A model generated the notes under the pieces. That model worked only from the letters and a program-made list of their open reading frames with translations, made no database searches and had not been told where the DNA came from. Positions 11,723 through 23,219 of a stretch of DNA of 64,000 nucleotides are shown here, piece after piece. The translations under genes and the position numbers were made by a program. Origin of the DNA: Haberlea rhodopensis (lineage: Eukaryota; Streptophyta; Magnoliopsida; Lamiales; Gesneriaceae); assembly GCA_907163345.1 (NCBI GenBank), contig CAJQUN010000154.1:248001-312000 (forward strand). Reading direction: 5' to 3'. Numbering within the stretch: position 1 is the first letter of the stretch; each line of letters starts with the position of its first letter.

Positions 11723-12070
11723 AGGCCATAGATGACCATTTCGCAAAATTCTTGGAGATTTTCAAGAAAATCCACATTAACATTCCTTTTGCTGATGCGT
11801 TGCAACAAATGCCTAATTATACAAAGTTTATGAAGGACATAATGGCACGAAAGAGAAAGCTTGAGGAATTTGAGACCGTGAATCTCACAGAAGAATGTAG
11901 TGTGATCCTCCAGAAGAAGCTACCACAAAAATTGAAAGATCCAGAGAGTTTTACTATTCCTTGTATTATTGGTAGTTCTACATTTAATAAGGCATTATGT
12001 GATTTAGGTGCAAGTATTAATTTAATGTCTTTATCTGTTTTCAGGAGCTTAGGGCTTGGAGAAGCAAAGC
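11723..12070 (+). pseudogene. Athila protease, N-terminal part
   Basis: The frame after the gag frameshift reads DDHFAKFLEIFKKIHINIPF and later IPCIIGSSTFNKALCDLGAS, followed by INLMSL. D-L-G-A is the plant Ty3/gypsy aspartic protease active site (Asp-Leu/Thr-Gly-Ala/Ser). The gene is cut at 12070 by the minus-strand element; it resumes at 17916. Confidence 0.9.
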
Positions 12071-13616
12071 TGGCCGCTTTATTTTTAAACATAAAATATT
12101 TCAAAGTAGTGTGAAGCGATTCTACCGCAAGTGCACGGTTGTCAAGTTTTAGTATAGTGAAATGGAAGTAAAGGTTGTCGAATCCACAGGGACTAATGTA
12201 TAAGTACCAAATAAGACTAGCAAAATTATATTTAGCCTACGATTGAAACGGGGGTAGATTAATTAAAACAGAACTAGAACTAAAGCGTCAGAATGAAATA
12301 AAATCAAAGGGTTCCGGATATGCAAAGGTAATTCGCTCTAGAAATTGATCTCGCTTCGTTCAACTGTATTATCTTTAATGATTCGTTTGAATAGGCATGT
12401 ATCAAACAATTGATTCTTAAGGTGAAAGGTTTTCAATAATCTTCAATACACTCTCTCGAGCTGTAAATAAACTAATATCAAATTAGAACAAGTCACTCTC
12501 GTGCACCTATTTACTAATCCAATATTGCATAAATCTTCAAAACCTCGTTCCTCTAAATCTCTCGATTTAAAGTTCTCACGTATGCGATTTCATCTCTCGA
12601 TCTCAATCTTAACATACACCATGAATTAATTTAGCGTATTATAACGTTATCTCTCGATCTCGGTTATAACTCACAGATTTCAACCAAAGTTAGCTAGGCC
12701 TTGATCTTAATAAGCGTTTAATTCATGAACATAAGAACTCAATCCACTCAAACACGAACGAATCAATAAATGAAACACAATTTTACTAAAACTCAATAAA
12801 ATAAACTAGATTCAATCCAAATCAATTACATAAGAAGTTTAATCATCTCTCGACCTCAAAAACATCAAATGAGAATGAAAATAAAATAAATCAAAGTTTA
12901 GAAATACGATAAACGGCTGGAATGAATCCGTGCGTTGCACCGTGATTTCTTCTCTTGCTCCTTCCTTGCACTCCGGATTGTACGCTCGAGCTTGGATGAA
13001 AACCGGAAGAAGATGGCTCTCCTTGGCGGCGGCTAGGGTTTGGGTGTGTGTTTTTCGGTGGTTTTTGCCTCTTAGATCTGATATTTCATGATATGGAAAT
13101 GATCCATATTTGTAGCCACCGAGAATCAATTCAAAAATGGAAGATAAGATTTTCCAGAATTTGCGTATCGATCGATCGAGAATTTCATCCGATCGATCGG
13201 TGCACTGTTCACTTCAGTCTTTGGAAATCACTGCCTCGCTCGATCGATCGAGATTATCCTTCCGATCGATCGATCCTTCGATAAAATTGGTGCTGATGTC
13301 TCTGCCTCGATCGATCGATCGAGACAAAATCTCGATCGATCGGTGCTTTGAAAACTTTGTTTCTCAACACTCTGCCTAGCTCGATCGATCGAGAAATAAT
13401 CTCGATCGATCGAAGCTCCGAAAAATCCAACTTCTTCATTTGATCTCTTTTTCGCCTCGATTTCATCTGTTTTCTTCATTTTAGCTCATTTCTTCTATTT
13501 CCGACCTATTTTCCTGAAACAAACAAATAAACACCAAAAACATAATATCATCCAGGAAAAAGTACGAAAAACGGGAAGAAATTACAGCTAAAAACACGTA
13601 AAAACTAAGCCTATCA
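12071..13616 (-). repeat. 3' LTR of the gag-only element
   Basis: In plus orientation it opens TGGCCGCTTTATTTTT and closes CTAAGCCTATCA; on its own strand it starts TGATAGGCTTAG. It pairs with 16352-17910. A TATA-like box (CTACAAATATG on the minus strand, 13104-13114) lies just downstream of the TCGATCGATCGA cluster. Confidence 0.92.
13168..13423. repeat. TCGATCGATCGA palindrome array (left LTR)
   Basis: Repeated (TCGA)n-type palindromes of 8-16 bp are spaced by 20-50 bp, at about 13169-13181, 13189-13200, 13238-13251, 13262-13272, 13306-13322, 13332-13341, 13380-13392 and 13402-13412. They lie immediately upstream of the minus-strand TATA-like box. The right LTR has the same array at 17445-17713 with one extra duplicated segment. 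Open frames here (13048-13479 on both strands) are repeat by-products. Confidence 0.9.
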
Positions 13617-13632
13617 ACTCCCCCAAACTTGG
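13617..13632 (-). other. Polypurine tract of the gag-only element
   Basis: In plus orientation ACTCCCCCAAACTTGG directly follows the 3' LTR; on the element's own strand this is a purine tract ending GGGGGAGT next to the LTR start. Confidence 0.85.
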
Positions 13633-15159
13633 ACTTGATCGTCCTCGAGCAAGCAATAAGCTCAAAAAGTAGAGTTCAACTTAATACTTTGAATAAATCA
13701 TCATCACAACATAGCGTACAAGCTCAGCAATCCCACTTATACATCAATAAGAATCATTCAAAGTTCAACATGAAGCATTTTCTCCTAAGCTAAACAATAC
13801 ATCGTAACATCGGAACGTGCGTGTGTGCTATTGTCAAACATGAGTTATATACATATCTTTTAAGATCAAAATGTGCCATAAAAACTCAGAGTCAAGATTA
13901 CTTCTGATTACTCTACAAATTTACTATCTAGCACTTCTCCACTAATGTAATTAGTCCCTAGACTTGGATCAGAAGATCTTTAAAAGCTTATAGCGTTAGG
14001 CCTTTTGGTGTCGGCTCCAAAGAAAAGGTAAGATGAATGCAAAGAAGAGAGTATAATAGAATCAGTTCAAAATTTTCGCACAATACTGAGCTTCTCTTCA
14101 ACTTTTTATAGCCTTGGCCACTTTGGGTCTTATTTGAATTTTTTCATTTTTTCAAGGCTTTTCTCTACATCTTTTCTTATTGCTCATTCTTTTGTTCATT
14201 TTGTTTTTGACAATGAACTCATCTACATATAACGATTCAGTGCAATGAATGAGATTCATTATACTCCCTTAGGGACGGATAAAACTTTTCATTTAGGCTC
14301 AATCCAAGGTAAGTATAATGAGTTAGCCAAAAATGTCGAATGAGGGTCTAATTATATGCAATGCATATACCATTTTTGTCAATAAGGCTCAAGAGGGGAC
14401 ACTAAGGAATGATGTAAACAAGGTAAGTTTGAAAGGCACAAACGGTCCGAAGATCGCCTAAATCATCTCCAAGTCAAGTTCCTAATTATAAAATTTCGCC
14501 TCAAAAATGCTTTCAAATAAATTGTAGAGTTTTCTAAGATGCTCAAAACTAATCATAGTTAACACAAGTTTTCACTTTATTCAATTCATACTTCACTCAA
14601 TCATGACTCAAAACGTGCTCAAACTATTCCTCAATTTTGACATAAGCTCAACAAAGGATATATACAAACAAGTTAAAAATTTTCATGACTCCTATCTAGA
14701 TGGGGATTAATTTCATCATGTATTACTGTTGCAAATCCAACTCATCATTTCCCAAAGATAACTCATTTTCTAAAAAAAAAATTTAAATATGCTCAAGGAC
14801 GATTCAAGTGACAATTAAGCACACAACATGTGGATAAAACAGATTAAACACGCAAGCCACTCCCCCAAACTTAACTGAAACATTGTCCTCAATGTTTAAA
14901 AGAATCAAAAGGGAAAAAGTAAACTCCCCTGATCAAAACGCTTGCATGAGGATTTAGGAAGTTTGGCTTTTGCAAGCTCCACTGCTGTAGGGGTTCATCG
15001 CTCCACTTGAGTACCTCGCAAAAGAAGGATGCTAAAAAAAATCGACAAGAGAGAAAAACTAACTAGATGCAAAATTGAAAATAAAACAAAGCTAAATGCA
15101 AAAGGATACGCTTGGGTTGCCTCCCAAGAAGCGCTGATTTCAAGTCGTCGGCTTGACCA
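13633..15159. other. Non-coding interior of the gag-only element
   Basis: No reading frame is recognisable. The region resembles the long untranslated tail of Athila-type elements. On the minus strand CATTGAGGACAATGTTTCAG and then TTAAGTTTGGGGGAGT (about 14868-14900) match the CATTGAGGACAATGCACATT and TTTAGGGGGGG block of the host Athila copy (23248-23280). TTGGGAGGCAACCCAAGCG (about 15110-15130) is also shared with 21328. Confidence 0.75.
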
Positions 15160-16176
15160 TCAGAAGCAACCATCAAAGAGCGGTTGCCGCCCATAGTAAG
15201 TATCGTATGATACCACTAATGGGTTTTCATTCAGTATACCCTCAAGATTGGCCAGATGTCTCCAGTGTAAACTCGTCGCTCCAACAACTTTCGTCATGAC
15301 ATAGTGAGCATGGGAGAATGATTCTTTACTTGACTTCATCTCATATGGGGTGTAGTGCGGTGAAGTTGGTGGCATCGATGGGAAATACATATCCACATAT
15401 GGCATATAACATGTCTCCATCGATGGATGCATATCAAGGTTCTCGAAACTCTCATCCTCCAACATCACTCTTGGCTTGTTTTCCCATAGGATCTCATCAG
15501 ATGACTTTTCCACTGTAGGCTCAATCACTTCCATAGGCTCAACTTCCCTTGATTCTTCCACATGAGTGGGATCACTCCCCCAAACTTGATTGGTTGAGTG
15601 ATCATCATCATATAACCAGGCCTGATTTGTAGATCTCGTCTCCTCCTCTTGGCAGCTCATTGAGATGGTTTCCACTAGGATTGCTAATTGCTGCTCTAGA
15701 TGACGTATATAATTGGTCTGGTTCTCTAAACGTTGCTCAGTTGATGCCATGAATCTAAATAACATATTCTCTGATTGAGCCGTTCCTTCTACAAAACTAT
15801 CTTTCTTCTCGCCGTGATGCTCAAAGGTTTGGTGCGTATCATTAGGGTAGTGAGGCTCTGGTGGGTATTGGTGTCTCCAACCTTGCAAGGAAGGATCACA
15901 ATGCCAGTGGTAATCGAAGTCCGCCATATCATTGAACAGGTGTAATACACTGTCCTCAACTCTATCAACCAGGGGACTCCCAGTCACCAGTGCTCCTCTG
16001 AATACCCATCCTCGTGTATGTGCATCCAAACCTTTGAAGAAATGTTGCAGAAGAGTATAGTTCGAAAAGTTGTGATACCTGAATGTGTCTGCCAGTTCAT
16101 TGAATCTCTCCCACGCCGAATAAAACGGCTCTGAAAATTGTTGGGCAAATCTTGTGAAGACTTGTTGTTGAAGCAT
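15160..16176 (-). CDS. Gag-like protein of the non-autonomous element
   Basis: An intact frame of about 338 codons. I chose the ATG at 16174-16176 (MLQQQVFTRF). The longer open frame to 16245 starts in an AT-rich stretch and adds a hydrophobic leader unlike gag. Residues 1-60 carry the retrotransposon gag signature (FSEPFYSAWERFNELADTFR, then LLQHFFKGLD), corresponding to the AWERFKELLRRCP...FYNGL region of Athila gag. The middle is Pro/His/Tyr-rich and is followed by a short predicted coiled coil (MASTEQRLENQTNYIRHLEQ). The C-terminal half is acidic and matches nothing I recognise. There is no zinc knuckle and no protease. That the frame stays open over 1 kb while neighbouring pol genes have decayed suggests recent activity or selection in cis; this is inferred. 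Confidence 0.8.
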   Translation of the reverse strand: MLQQQVFTRFAQQFSEPFYSAWERFNELADTFRYHNFSNYTLLQHFFKGLDAHTRGWVFRGALVTGSPLVDRVEDSVLHLFNDMADFDYHWHCDPSLQGWRHQYPPEPHYPNDTHQTFEHHGEKKDSFVEGTAQSENMLFRFMASTEQRLENQTNYIRHLEQQLAILVETISMSCQEEETRSTNQAWLYDDDHSTNQVWGSDPTHVEESREVEPMEVIEPTVEKSSDEILWENKPRVMLEDESFENLDMHPSMETCYMPYVDMYFPSMPPTSPHYTPYEMKSSKESFSHAHYVMTKVVGATSLHWRHLANLEGILNENPLVVSYDTYYGRQPLFDGCF

Positions 16177-16327
16177 CACAAGTACCTCGCAAGAAAAACA
16201 AATAACATACTTAAATAAAATAATATTTTTTTTTGAAAATAACAAAAAGAAAAAGAAAACAAAAACGCAATAATAAAAATTTGCTAAAGTACAATTAACT
16301 AATCTCGTATGATATTATACAGATTAG

Positions 16328-16345
16328 TCCCCGGCAACGGCGCCA
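16328..16345 (-). other. Primer-binding site of the gag-only element
   Basis: On the minus strand TGGCGCCGTTGCCGGGGA, the aspartate-tRNA-type site of Athila elements, lies six bases after the 5' LTR. It is one base different from the host Athila copy. Confidence 0.92.
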
Positions 16346-16351
16346 AAAACT

Positions 16352-17910
16352 TGACCGCTTTATTTTTAAATAGAAAATATTTCAAAGTAGTGTGAAGCGA
16401 TTCTACCGCAAGTGCAAGGTTGTCAAGTTTTAGTATAGTGAAATGGAAGTAAAGGTTGTCGAATCCACAGGGACTAATGTATAAGTACCAAATAAGACTA
16501 GCAAAATTATATTTAGCCTACGATTGAAACGGGGGTAGATTAATTAAAACAGAACTAGAACTAAAGCGTCAGAATGAAATAAAATCAAAGGGTTCCGGAT
16601 ATGCAAAGGTAATTCGCTCTAGAAATTGATCTCGCTTCGTTCAACTGTATTATCTTTAATGATTCGTTTGAATAGGCATGTATCAAACAATTGATTCTTA
16701 AGGTGAAAGGTTTTCAATAATCTTCAATACAATCTCTCGAGCTGTAAAGAAACTAATATCAAATTAGAACAAGTCACTCTCGTGCACCTATTTACTAATC
16801 CAATATTGCATAAATCTTCAAAACCTCGTTCCTCTAAATCTCTCGATTTAAAGTTCTCACGTATGCGACTTCATCTCTCGATCTCAATCTTAACATACAC
16901 CATGAATTAATTTAGCATATTATAACGTTATCTCTCGATCTCGGTTATCACAGATTTCAACCAAAGTTAGCTAGGCCTTGATCTTAATAAGCGTTTAATT
17001 CATGAACATAAGAACTCAATCCACTCAAACACGAACGAATCAATAAATGAAACACAATTTTACTAAAACTCAATAAAATAAACTAGATTCAATCCAAATC
17101 AATTACATAAGAAGTTTAATCGTCTCTCGACCTCAAAAACATCAAATGAGAATGAAAATAAAATAAATCAAAGTTTAGAAATACGAAAAACGGCTGGAAT
17201 GAATCCGTGCGTTGCACCGTGATTTCTTCTCTTGCTCCTTCCTTGCACTCCGGATTGTACGCTCAAGCTTGGATGAAAACCGGAAGAAGATGGCTCTCCT
17301 CGGCGGCGGCTAGGGTTTGGGTGTGTGTTTTTCGGTGGTTTTCGCCTCTTAGATCTGATATTTCATGATATGGAAATGATCCATATTTGTAGCCACCGAG
17401 AATCAATTCAAAAATGGAAAATAAGATTTTCCAGAATTTGCGTATCGAACGATCGAGAATTTCCTCCGATCGATCGGTGCACTGTTCACTTCAGTCTTTG
17501 GAAATCACTGCCTCGCTCGATCGATCGAGATTATCCTTCCGATCGATCGATCCTTCGATAAAATTGTTGCTGATGTCTCTGCCTCGATCGATCGATCGAG
17601 ACAAAATCTTGATCGATCGGTGCTTTGAAAACTTTTCTTCTCAACACTCTGCCTGGCTCGATCTCAACACTCTACCTGGCTCGATCGATCGAGAAATAAT
17701 CTCGATCGAAAGCTCTGAAAAATCCAACTTCTTCATTTGATCTCTTTTTCGCCTCGATTTCAGTTTTCTTCATTTTAGCTTATTTTTCCATTTCCGACCT
17801 ATTTTCCTGAAACAAACAAATAAACACCAAAAAGCATAATATCATCCAGGAAAAAGTACGAAAAATGGGAAGAAATTACAGCTAAAAACACGTAAAAACT
17901 AAGCCTATCA
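16352..17910 (-). repeat. 5' LTR of the gag-only element
   Basis: It pairs with 12071-13616; plus-strand ends TGACCGCTTTATT and AGCCTATCA. Differences from the other LTR are scattered substitutions, a 4-bp deletion near 16947 and a duplicated segment of about 23 bp within the TCGATCGA array near 17655-17680. Confidence 0.92.
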
Positions 17911-17915
17911 AAAGC

Positions 17916-18420
17916 CTACTACGATCACCTTGCAATTGGCAGATAGGTCTCTTACATATCCTCGGGGGATAATTGAAGATGTACTCGTTAAGGTGGACAA
18001 ATTTATTTTCCCTGCAGATTTTGTGGTTCTAGACATGGAAGAAGATGGAGATGTTCCATTAATTTTGGGGAGACCATTCTTAGCAACAGGCAGAGCATTT
18101 ATAGATGTTCAAAGAGGAGAACTATCCTTGAGAGTTGGAGGAGAAGAAGTCATGTTTAATATTTACAAGGCTCTCAAGGGACCTGACGAGGTATGCACTT
18201 GCAAGTTTTAGGATGTCATTGATTCATGTGAGCATAATTTTGAAGTAGGAACAATACATGAGGATCCGTTGGAGAATTGCATAGTCAACTCAATATGCAA
18301 GTAGATGCAACCGAATCTGATCTTTCTGAGCAAGTTGAAGCACTTAAGAGCTTGCATAAGGAGAACAACATGAACAGAGGAAGATGTACATGATACATCA
18401 GTCAAAGAAGATACGAAGGC
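17916..18420 (+). pseudogene. Athila protease, C-terminal part and linker
   Basis: Resumes the protease after the nested insertion: TITLQLADRSLTYPRGIIED, then VDKFIFPADFVVLDM and VPLILGRPFLATGRAFIDV. ILGRPF is the conserved retropepsin segment after the active site. The frame ends with TAG at 18209-18211. Beyond it are scattered stops and frameshifts in the protease-RT linker. Confidence 0.88.
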
Positions 18421-19250
18421 GAGCTCGGAATTGAAAGAACTACCTACCCACCTTACTTATGCCTTCTTGGGTGAGAATTCGACATATCCGGTAATTATAT
18501 CTTCATCTCTTTGTTCTATAGAGAAAGATAAATTATTACGTGTTTTGAGGACATTTAAATCTGCTTTGGGTTGGTCAATTTCTGATATAAAGGGGGACTA
18601 GCCCGTCTTTATGCATGCATAAAATACTTATGGAGGAGTCATTCATTCCCTCCATTGATCATCAAAGGCGGTTGAATCCAGCAATGAAAGAGGTAGTAAA
18701 AGCAGAAGTGCTTAAATTGTTAAATGCTGGGATTATTTATGCTATTTCAGATAGTACATGGGTCTCCCCAGTACAGGTTGTGCCAAAGAAGGGAGGAATG
18801 ACAGTGGTAAGAAATGAAAACAATGAGTTGATCTCAACTCGAACAGTGACGGGTTGGCGAGTTTGCATTGACTATAGGAAACTCAACAAGGCCACAAGTA
18901 AGGACCACTTCCCTCTTCCATTTATTGATCAAATGCTCGACAGGTTAGCCGGTTGTTGTTATTACTGTTTCTTAGATGGCTATTCAGAGTACAATCAAAT
19001 TGCCATACACCCCGAGGATCAAGAGAAGACAACATTTACTTGTCCATATAGAACTTTGCGTTTAGAAGAATGCCTTTTGGTTTATGCAACGCACCTGCTA
19101 CCTTTCAACGGTGCATGATGGCTATATTTTCAAATATGGTGGAGGAGATCCTAGAAGTCTTCATGGACGACTTTTCGGTATTTGGTTCCTCTTTTGACAT
19201 TTGTTTGCATAACATATCTCTTGTGTTACAGCGCTGCCAAGAAAAGAACC
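18421..19250 (+). pseudogene. Athila reverse transcriptase (frameshifted)
   Basis: RT motifs in order: a linker with ELPTHLTYAFLGEN, the entry region RRLNPAMKEVVKAEVLKLL, WVSPVQVVPKKGG, WRVCIDYRKLNKATSKDHFP, a degenerate FLDGYSEYNQIAIHPEDQEK, then PFGLCNAPATFQRCMMAIF and the catalytic FMDDFSVFG block at 19162-19188 (Y/F-x-D-D). A one-base deletion near 19052 shifts the frame within the conserved GTFA(F/Y)RRMPFG stretch. TAG at 18600 interrupts the lead-in. It copies RNA into cDNA in active relatives; here it is dead. Confidence 0.93.
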
Positions 19251-19888
19251 TTCTGTTAAATTGGGAGATATGTCACTTTATGGTGCAAGAGGGTATTGTC
19301 ATTGGCCATAAGGTGTCATCTCAAGGACTTGAAGTGGATCGAGCAAAAGTGGTTGCAATTGAGAAGCTTCCACCTCCGAACAATGAGAAGGCTATTAGGA
19401 GCTTCCTTGGACATGCCGGGTTTTATCGTCGTTTTATTAAAGATTTTTCTAAAATAGCTAAGCCATTATGTAATTTGTTAGAAAAAGACTCACCTTTTGT
19501 CTTTGATGATTCGTGTTTGCAGGCATTTAACAGGCTAAAGAAAGCACTTATATCTGCACCGATTATCATAGTGCCGGACTGGAAGGAGCCATTTGTTTTA
19601 ATGTGTGATGCCAACGACTATGCTGTTGGAGCAGTATTGGGGCAAAATAAAGACAAGATTTTTAGGGCAATTTACTATGCAAACAGAACTCTTGATGGAG
19701 CCCAACAGAATTACACCACCACCGAGAAAGAGATGTTAGCTGTGGTGTTTGCATTCGACAAGTTTAGAGCATATCTGATCGGGACAAAGGTCATAGTTTA
19801 CACATATCACGCAGCTATTCGTTATCTTTTTGCAAAGAAGGATGCGAAACCCCGGTTGATTCGACGGATCTTATTGCAACAAGTTTGA
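19251..19888 (+). pseudogene. Athila RT thumb/connection and RNase H
   Basis: Open in one frame to TGA at 19886-19888. It holds the gypsy RT C-terminus (FLGHAGFYRRFIKDFSKIAK, then PLCNLLEKDSPF) and RNase H (MCDANDYAVGAVLGQ, then YANRTLDGAQQNYTTTEKEM, then LIGTKVIVYTYHAAIRYL). The usual TDH is YTYHAA here, so the catalytic Asp is replaced by Tyr. The next segment, NQVADHLSRMELED, lies in another frame at about 19902-19940. Confidence 0.88.
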
Positions 19889-21290
19889 TTTCGAGATAGT
19901 GAGAATCAAGTAGCAGATCACCTATCTCGTATGGAGTTAGAGGATCAAATGGATCATGGAGTCATACAAGAGAACTTTCCTGATGAAAATCTCTTTGAGG
20001 TAGGTACTAAAACCCCGTGGTTTGTTGATTTCGCTAACTATTTGTCGTGTGGTATATTGCCTCCAGACCTCAATTATCAGCAAAGAAAAAGTTCTTTCAT
20101 GACGTCAAGAATTATTACTGGAATGAACCATATGTATTCAGACGCTGTGCAGATCAAATTGTCAGGCGATGTGTAACTAAGGAGGAAGCGAAAGAGATTT
20201 TAGAAAAGTGTCACTCACACCTTATGGGGAGCATCGAGACCGCATCAAAAGTTCTTCATTCAGGTTTCTATTGGCCAGAGCTACATCGAGACAGTTATAT
20301 TTTGGTAAAGACGTGTGATCGTTGTCAACGCATTGGTAATATTTCCAAACGCCATGATATGCCATTGACAAATATCTTGGAAGTAGAAATCTTCGATGTA
20401 TGGGGTATTGATTTCATGGGCCCCTTTCCACCATCTTGTGGTCAGTCATATATTTTGCTAGCAGTGGATTATGTTTCTAAGTGGCTTGAATCAATAGCCA
20501 CGTCAACTAATGACGCTCATGTTGTGGTTAAGTTTGTGCAAAAGAACATTTTTACAAGGTTGGCACTCCGAGAACGATTATAAGTGATGAAGGGACCCAC
20601 TTCTGTAACAAGATATTCAGTGCTTTGATGACGAAACACTGTGAGCCAAAAAATTGCATTGGCTTATCATCACAGAAAAATGGCAAAGCTGAAATTTCTA
20701 ACCGAGAAATTAAGCTAATTTTAGAAAAGACTGTCAGCATCAACCGAAAGGATTGGGCTCTGAAATTGGATGATGCATTATGGGCATACCGAACTGCATT
20801 CAAAACTCCCATAGGGATGTCCCCATATCGTCTGGTCTTTGGGAAAGCATGCCACTTACCGGTATAGTTGGAGCATCGGGCTTTCTGGGCCATAAAGAAG
20901 CTGAACTTTGACTTGAAGGCGGCTGGTGAGCAACGATTGCTACAGCTCACCGAAATGAATGAGTTTCTCAATGAAGCTTATGAAAATGCTAAATTTATAA
21001 GGAGTGAATGAAGAATTGGCATGACAAGCAAATCGTGAGAAGAGAGTTCATTCCTGGTCAGAAAGTGCTTATTTATAACTCTCGTCTCCGACTGTTTCCA
21101 TGAAAGTTGAAGTCCCGATGGTCTGGGTCGTTCACCATTGAGAAAGTGACACCATATGGAGCAATTGAACTGAAATGCAATCACGGTCAAACATTTCAAG
21201 CAAATGGTCAGTGTTTGAAGCATTATTATGGGGAAGAAGTAAGAAACGTGGACCAGGTTTATCTGAGCGAGCCTAAGTGAAAGAATGGAA
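19889..21290 (+). pseudogene. Athila integrase (broken)
   Basis: Integrase inserts the cDNA into the genome. The N-terminal zinc-binding region is shortened: CHSHLMGSIETASKVLHSGF runs straight into YWPELHRDSY and CDRCQR, lacking the expected Gly-Gly-His segment. The core domain shows WGIDFMGPFPPS (first Asp), ISDEGTHFCNK after a frameshift near 20560-20600 (second Asp) and SSQKNGKAEISNREIK in place of the usual PQTNGQAE...NRE (Glu retained). ALWAYRTAFKTPIGMSPYRL and FGKACHLPV follow, then a TAG. More frameshifts lie at 20870-21270. The TTGGGAGGCAACCCAA block at about 21328 marks the end of the pol region. Confidence 0.9.
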
Positions 21291-21387
21291 GACAGCCGGG
21301 CTGAGAACTATAAACTAAGCGATAATTGGGAGGCAACCCAAACTCTGTATCCTTTATTTTATTTTATTTTATTTATAAAAAAAAATT

Positions 21388-21557
21388 GGCGTACTTACGC
21401 CTCACAGGCGTAAACACGCCAGAAAAAAAAAATCGTTTTTGAAAAGCCGTAGCATAGGCGTAATTACGCCTATCAAATTTTTCAGAAAAAAAAAAAAAGA
21501 AAAGAAAAGTCGTGCAATAGTCTTAATTACACCTCTCATGCGGCGTAATTATGCCTT
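21388..21557. repeat. Internal GGCGTAATTACGCC palindromes before the extra ORF
   Basis: The palindrome of the Athila LTR recurs here: GGCGTACTTACGCC at 21388-21401, GGCGTAAACACGCC at about 21407-21420, a perfect GGCGTAATTACGCC at 21457-21470 and GGCGTAATTATGCC at 21542-21555. It lies between integrase and the extra ORF. A leader-like, C-rich stretch and the ORF start follow. Confidence 0.88.
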
Positions 21558-22037
21558 TCACATTTTAAGTCTGATTCTGCAGAAAAATTTTCAGAATTCT
21601 CTCCTCCCCTTCAACCCTAACTCACGCCCCCTCCCCACCAACACCCCAAATTTGAAATTTTCTCTTCAATTCCTCTTGATTAAGCTATCCCACCTCTAAA
21701 ATCTATAATTTTGTCGGTTAATTGCAGGGTTTTGGAGTCCATTCGTGCAAGGAAGCAAGTTTAGGGGTTGCTAAGTGGTGCTCTTGCTTATCCAACAAAA
21801 TTCGATTTTGCTTCATCTAAGGTTGGGTAAGTATAATTTCTTAACGATTATTGAGCTTTTGGGAGAAAAAAGTGGCAATATGTTGTGTTATATCGATGTG
21901 GAGTTGAATTGGGTGTGATCTTCTAGAGGAGGCTGAATGGGGTATATTATTCTTGTGGATTGTGTTATTGGAGTAGTTGTTGTGGGGGTGCATTAGCCAA
22001 GTTGGGTTATTGTTGAGTTGGTTTATTGGAAGTGTAT

Positions 22038-23219
22038 ATGGCACCCAAAAAGAAACAAAAAGGGAGCACTTCAAAAGAAAAAGAACCCGGTTCTTCATCG
22101 AGATCGTTTGACACCCAAAAATTTTGGAATATTGATGCTGAGAACAATTATAAGTGGAATTAGCTAGGCCCTGGATCAGTGAGCGCGGGTTTGACTTAAC
22201 TGATCCCCGACACCCCATCATTCAAAATGCCATAGCTCTTGGTTGGGGGAATTTATAAAAGAGCCGAATGATGCAGTGCAGCCTGTATACGGGAATTTTA
22301 TGCCAACCTCTCTGTGCGCCATGAGGATTACAAGGTCTTGGTTCGAGGACATATGGTAGCTTTCGACCGCCACACAATCAATACACTCTTTGAGATGCAT
22401 GATGTGGAAGACGATGAATACACTACCTTTGTCAATGGAACCGTCGACTACAATGAAGTCATTCTGAGGTTGTGTGGCCCTAATGCACGTTGGAAAATGA
22501 ATCAAGATAAGTTTGTCAATTTTCAAGCCTCGGCACTTAAAGCAGCTGAGAAGTTATGGTTCTCCTTCATCAAGGCACGCCTTAAGCCAGCTCTTCATGC
22601 CACTGATGTGACCAAGGACAGAGCTTCCTTGCTATATGCTATTATGACTGGCATGTCTATCGACTTGGGGCTTATTCTCCAGTACTCTATTGAGTTTGTC
22701 TGCAGGGGGCAACGACTTTGGGCTTCCCACACCCCATGCTCATTACTGATCTATGCTACTATGCGGGGGTGCGATGGGGCCCTGATGAAGAGAGATTGAA
22801 GATTCAAAAGCCGATATTGTTAGCACGACATACTATTCGAGGGCGACGTCCCCATCTTCTAGCCAGGCAGGCACCTCCAGTGAGCCACCACCGACTGAAT
22901 CTGATCCAATCCCGGACCTTCACACTATTGTTACCCGACTCACGGATTTGGAGCAGTGTGTAGCGGCTCAAACTAATCAATGGCAGAGTTCCACCAAAGT
23001 CATGAGGCATACCTGCAGCGCCAAGAGGCGTTCTAGCAGCTTCAAGACACATACATGAACTTTGTAGTGGACTTCACATCAGCCCTCGCTCAGGAGTTCC
23101 CTCAGATAGCGTTTCCACAGCCGCCGACTTTCCAGCCACCACCATTTCCACAACCGCCCCCAGATGATATAGATGACGATGATCAACGACGGTCGTCGCT
23201 TAGGTATGTGCATCGTTCT
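22038..23219 (+). pseudogene. Athila extra ORF (env position, plant-transposon-protein type)
   Basis: It begins at the ATG at 22038 (MAPKKKQKGSTSKEKEPGSS), a basic, Ser-rich start. The conserved core contains REFYANLSV, then VLVRGHMVAFDRHTINTLFE and RLCGPNARWKMNQDKFVNF. It is the domain annotated in plants as putative plant transposon protein and found in the third ORF of Athila-type elements (known from the family). Several stops and frameshifts break it at 22160-22310 and 22700-23050. It ends in a Pro-rich and Asp-rich tail (PQPPTFQPPPFPQPPPDDID). I see no clear signal peptide or fusion peptide, so calling it an envelope protein would go too far. Confidence 0.75.

Larger units (their letters stand above)
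12071..17910 (-). mobile_element. Non-autonomous gag-only Athila-related element
   Basis: It is flanked by AAAGC on both sides (12066-12070 and 17911-17915), a perfect target duplication within the Athila protease. It reads on the minus strand: 5' LTR at 16352-17910, PBS at 16328-16345, one gag-like ORF (15160-16176), a long non-coding stretch, PPT and 3' LTR at 12071-13616. There is no protease, RT, RNase H or integrase in its 2.7-kb interior, so it must have moved with enzymes supplied by a related element. By eye its LTRs differ by about 1.5-2% plus an insertion of about 23 bp, less than the host Athila LTR pair, which fits its later arrival. Confidence 0.92.

Noticed and set aside
22038..23219. 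Calling the Athila extra ORF an envelope gene
   Set aside because: No signal peptide, fusion peptide or membrane anchor is visible; only its position suggests it.
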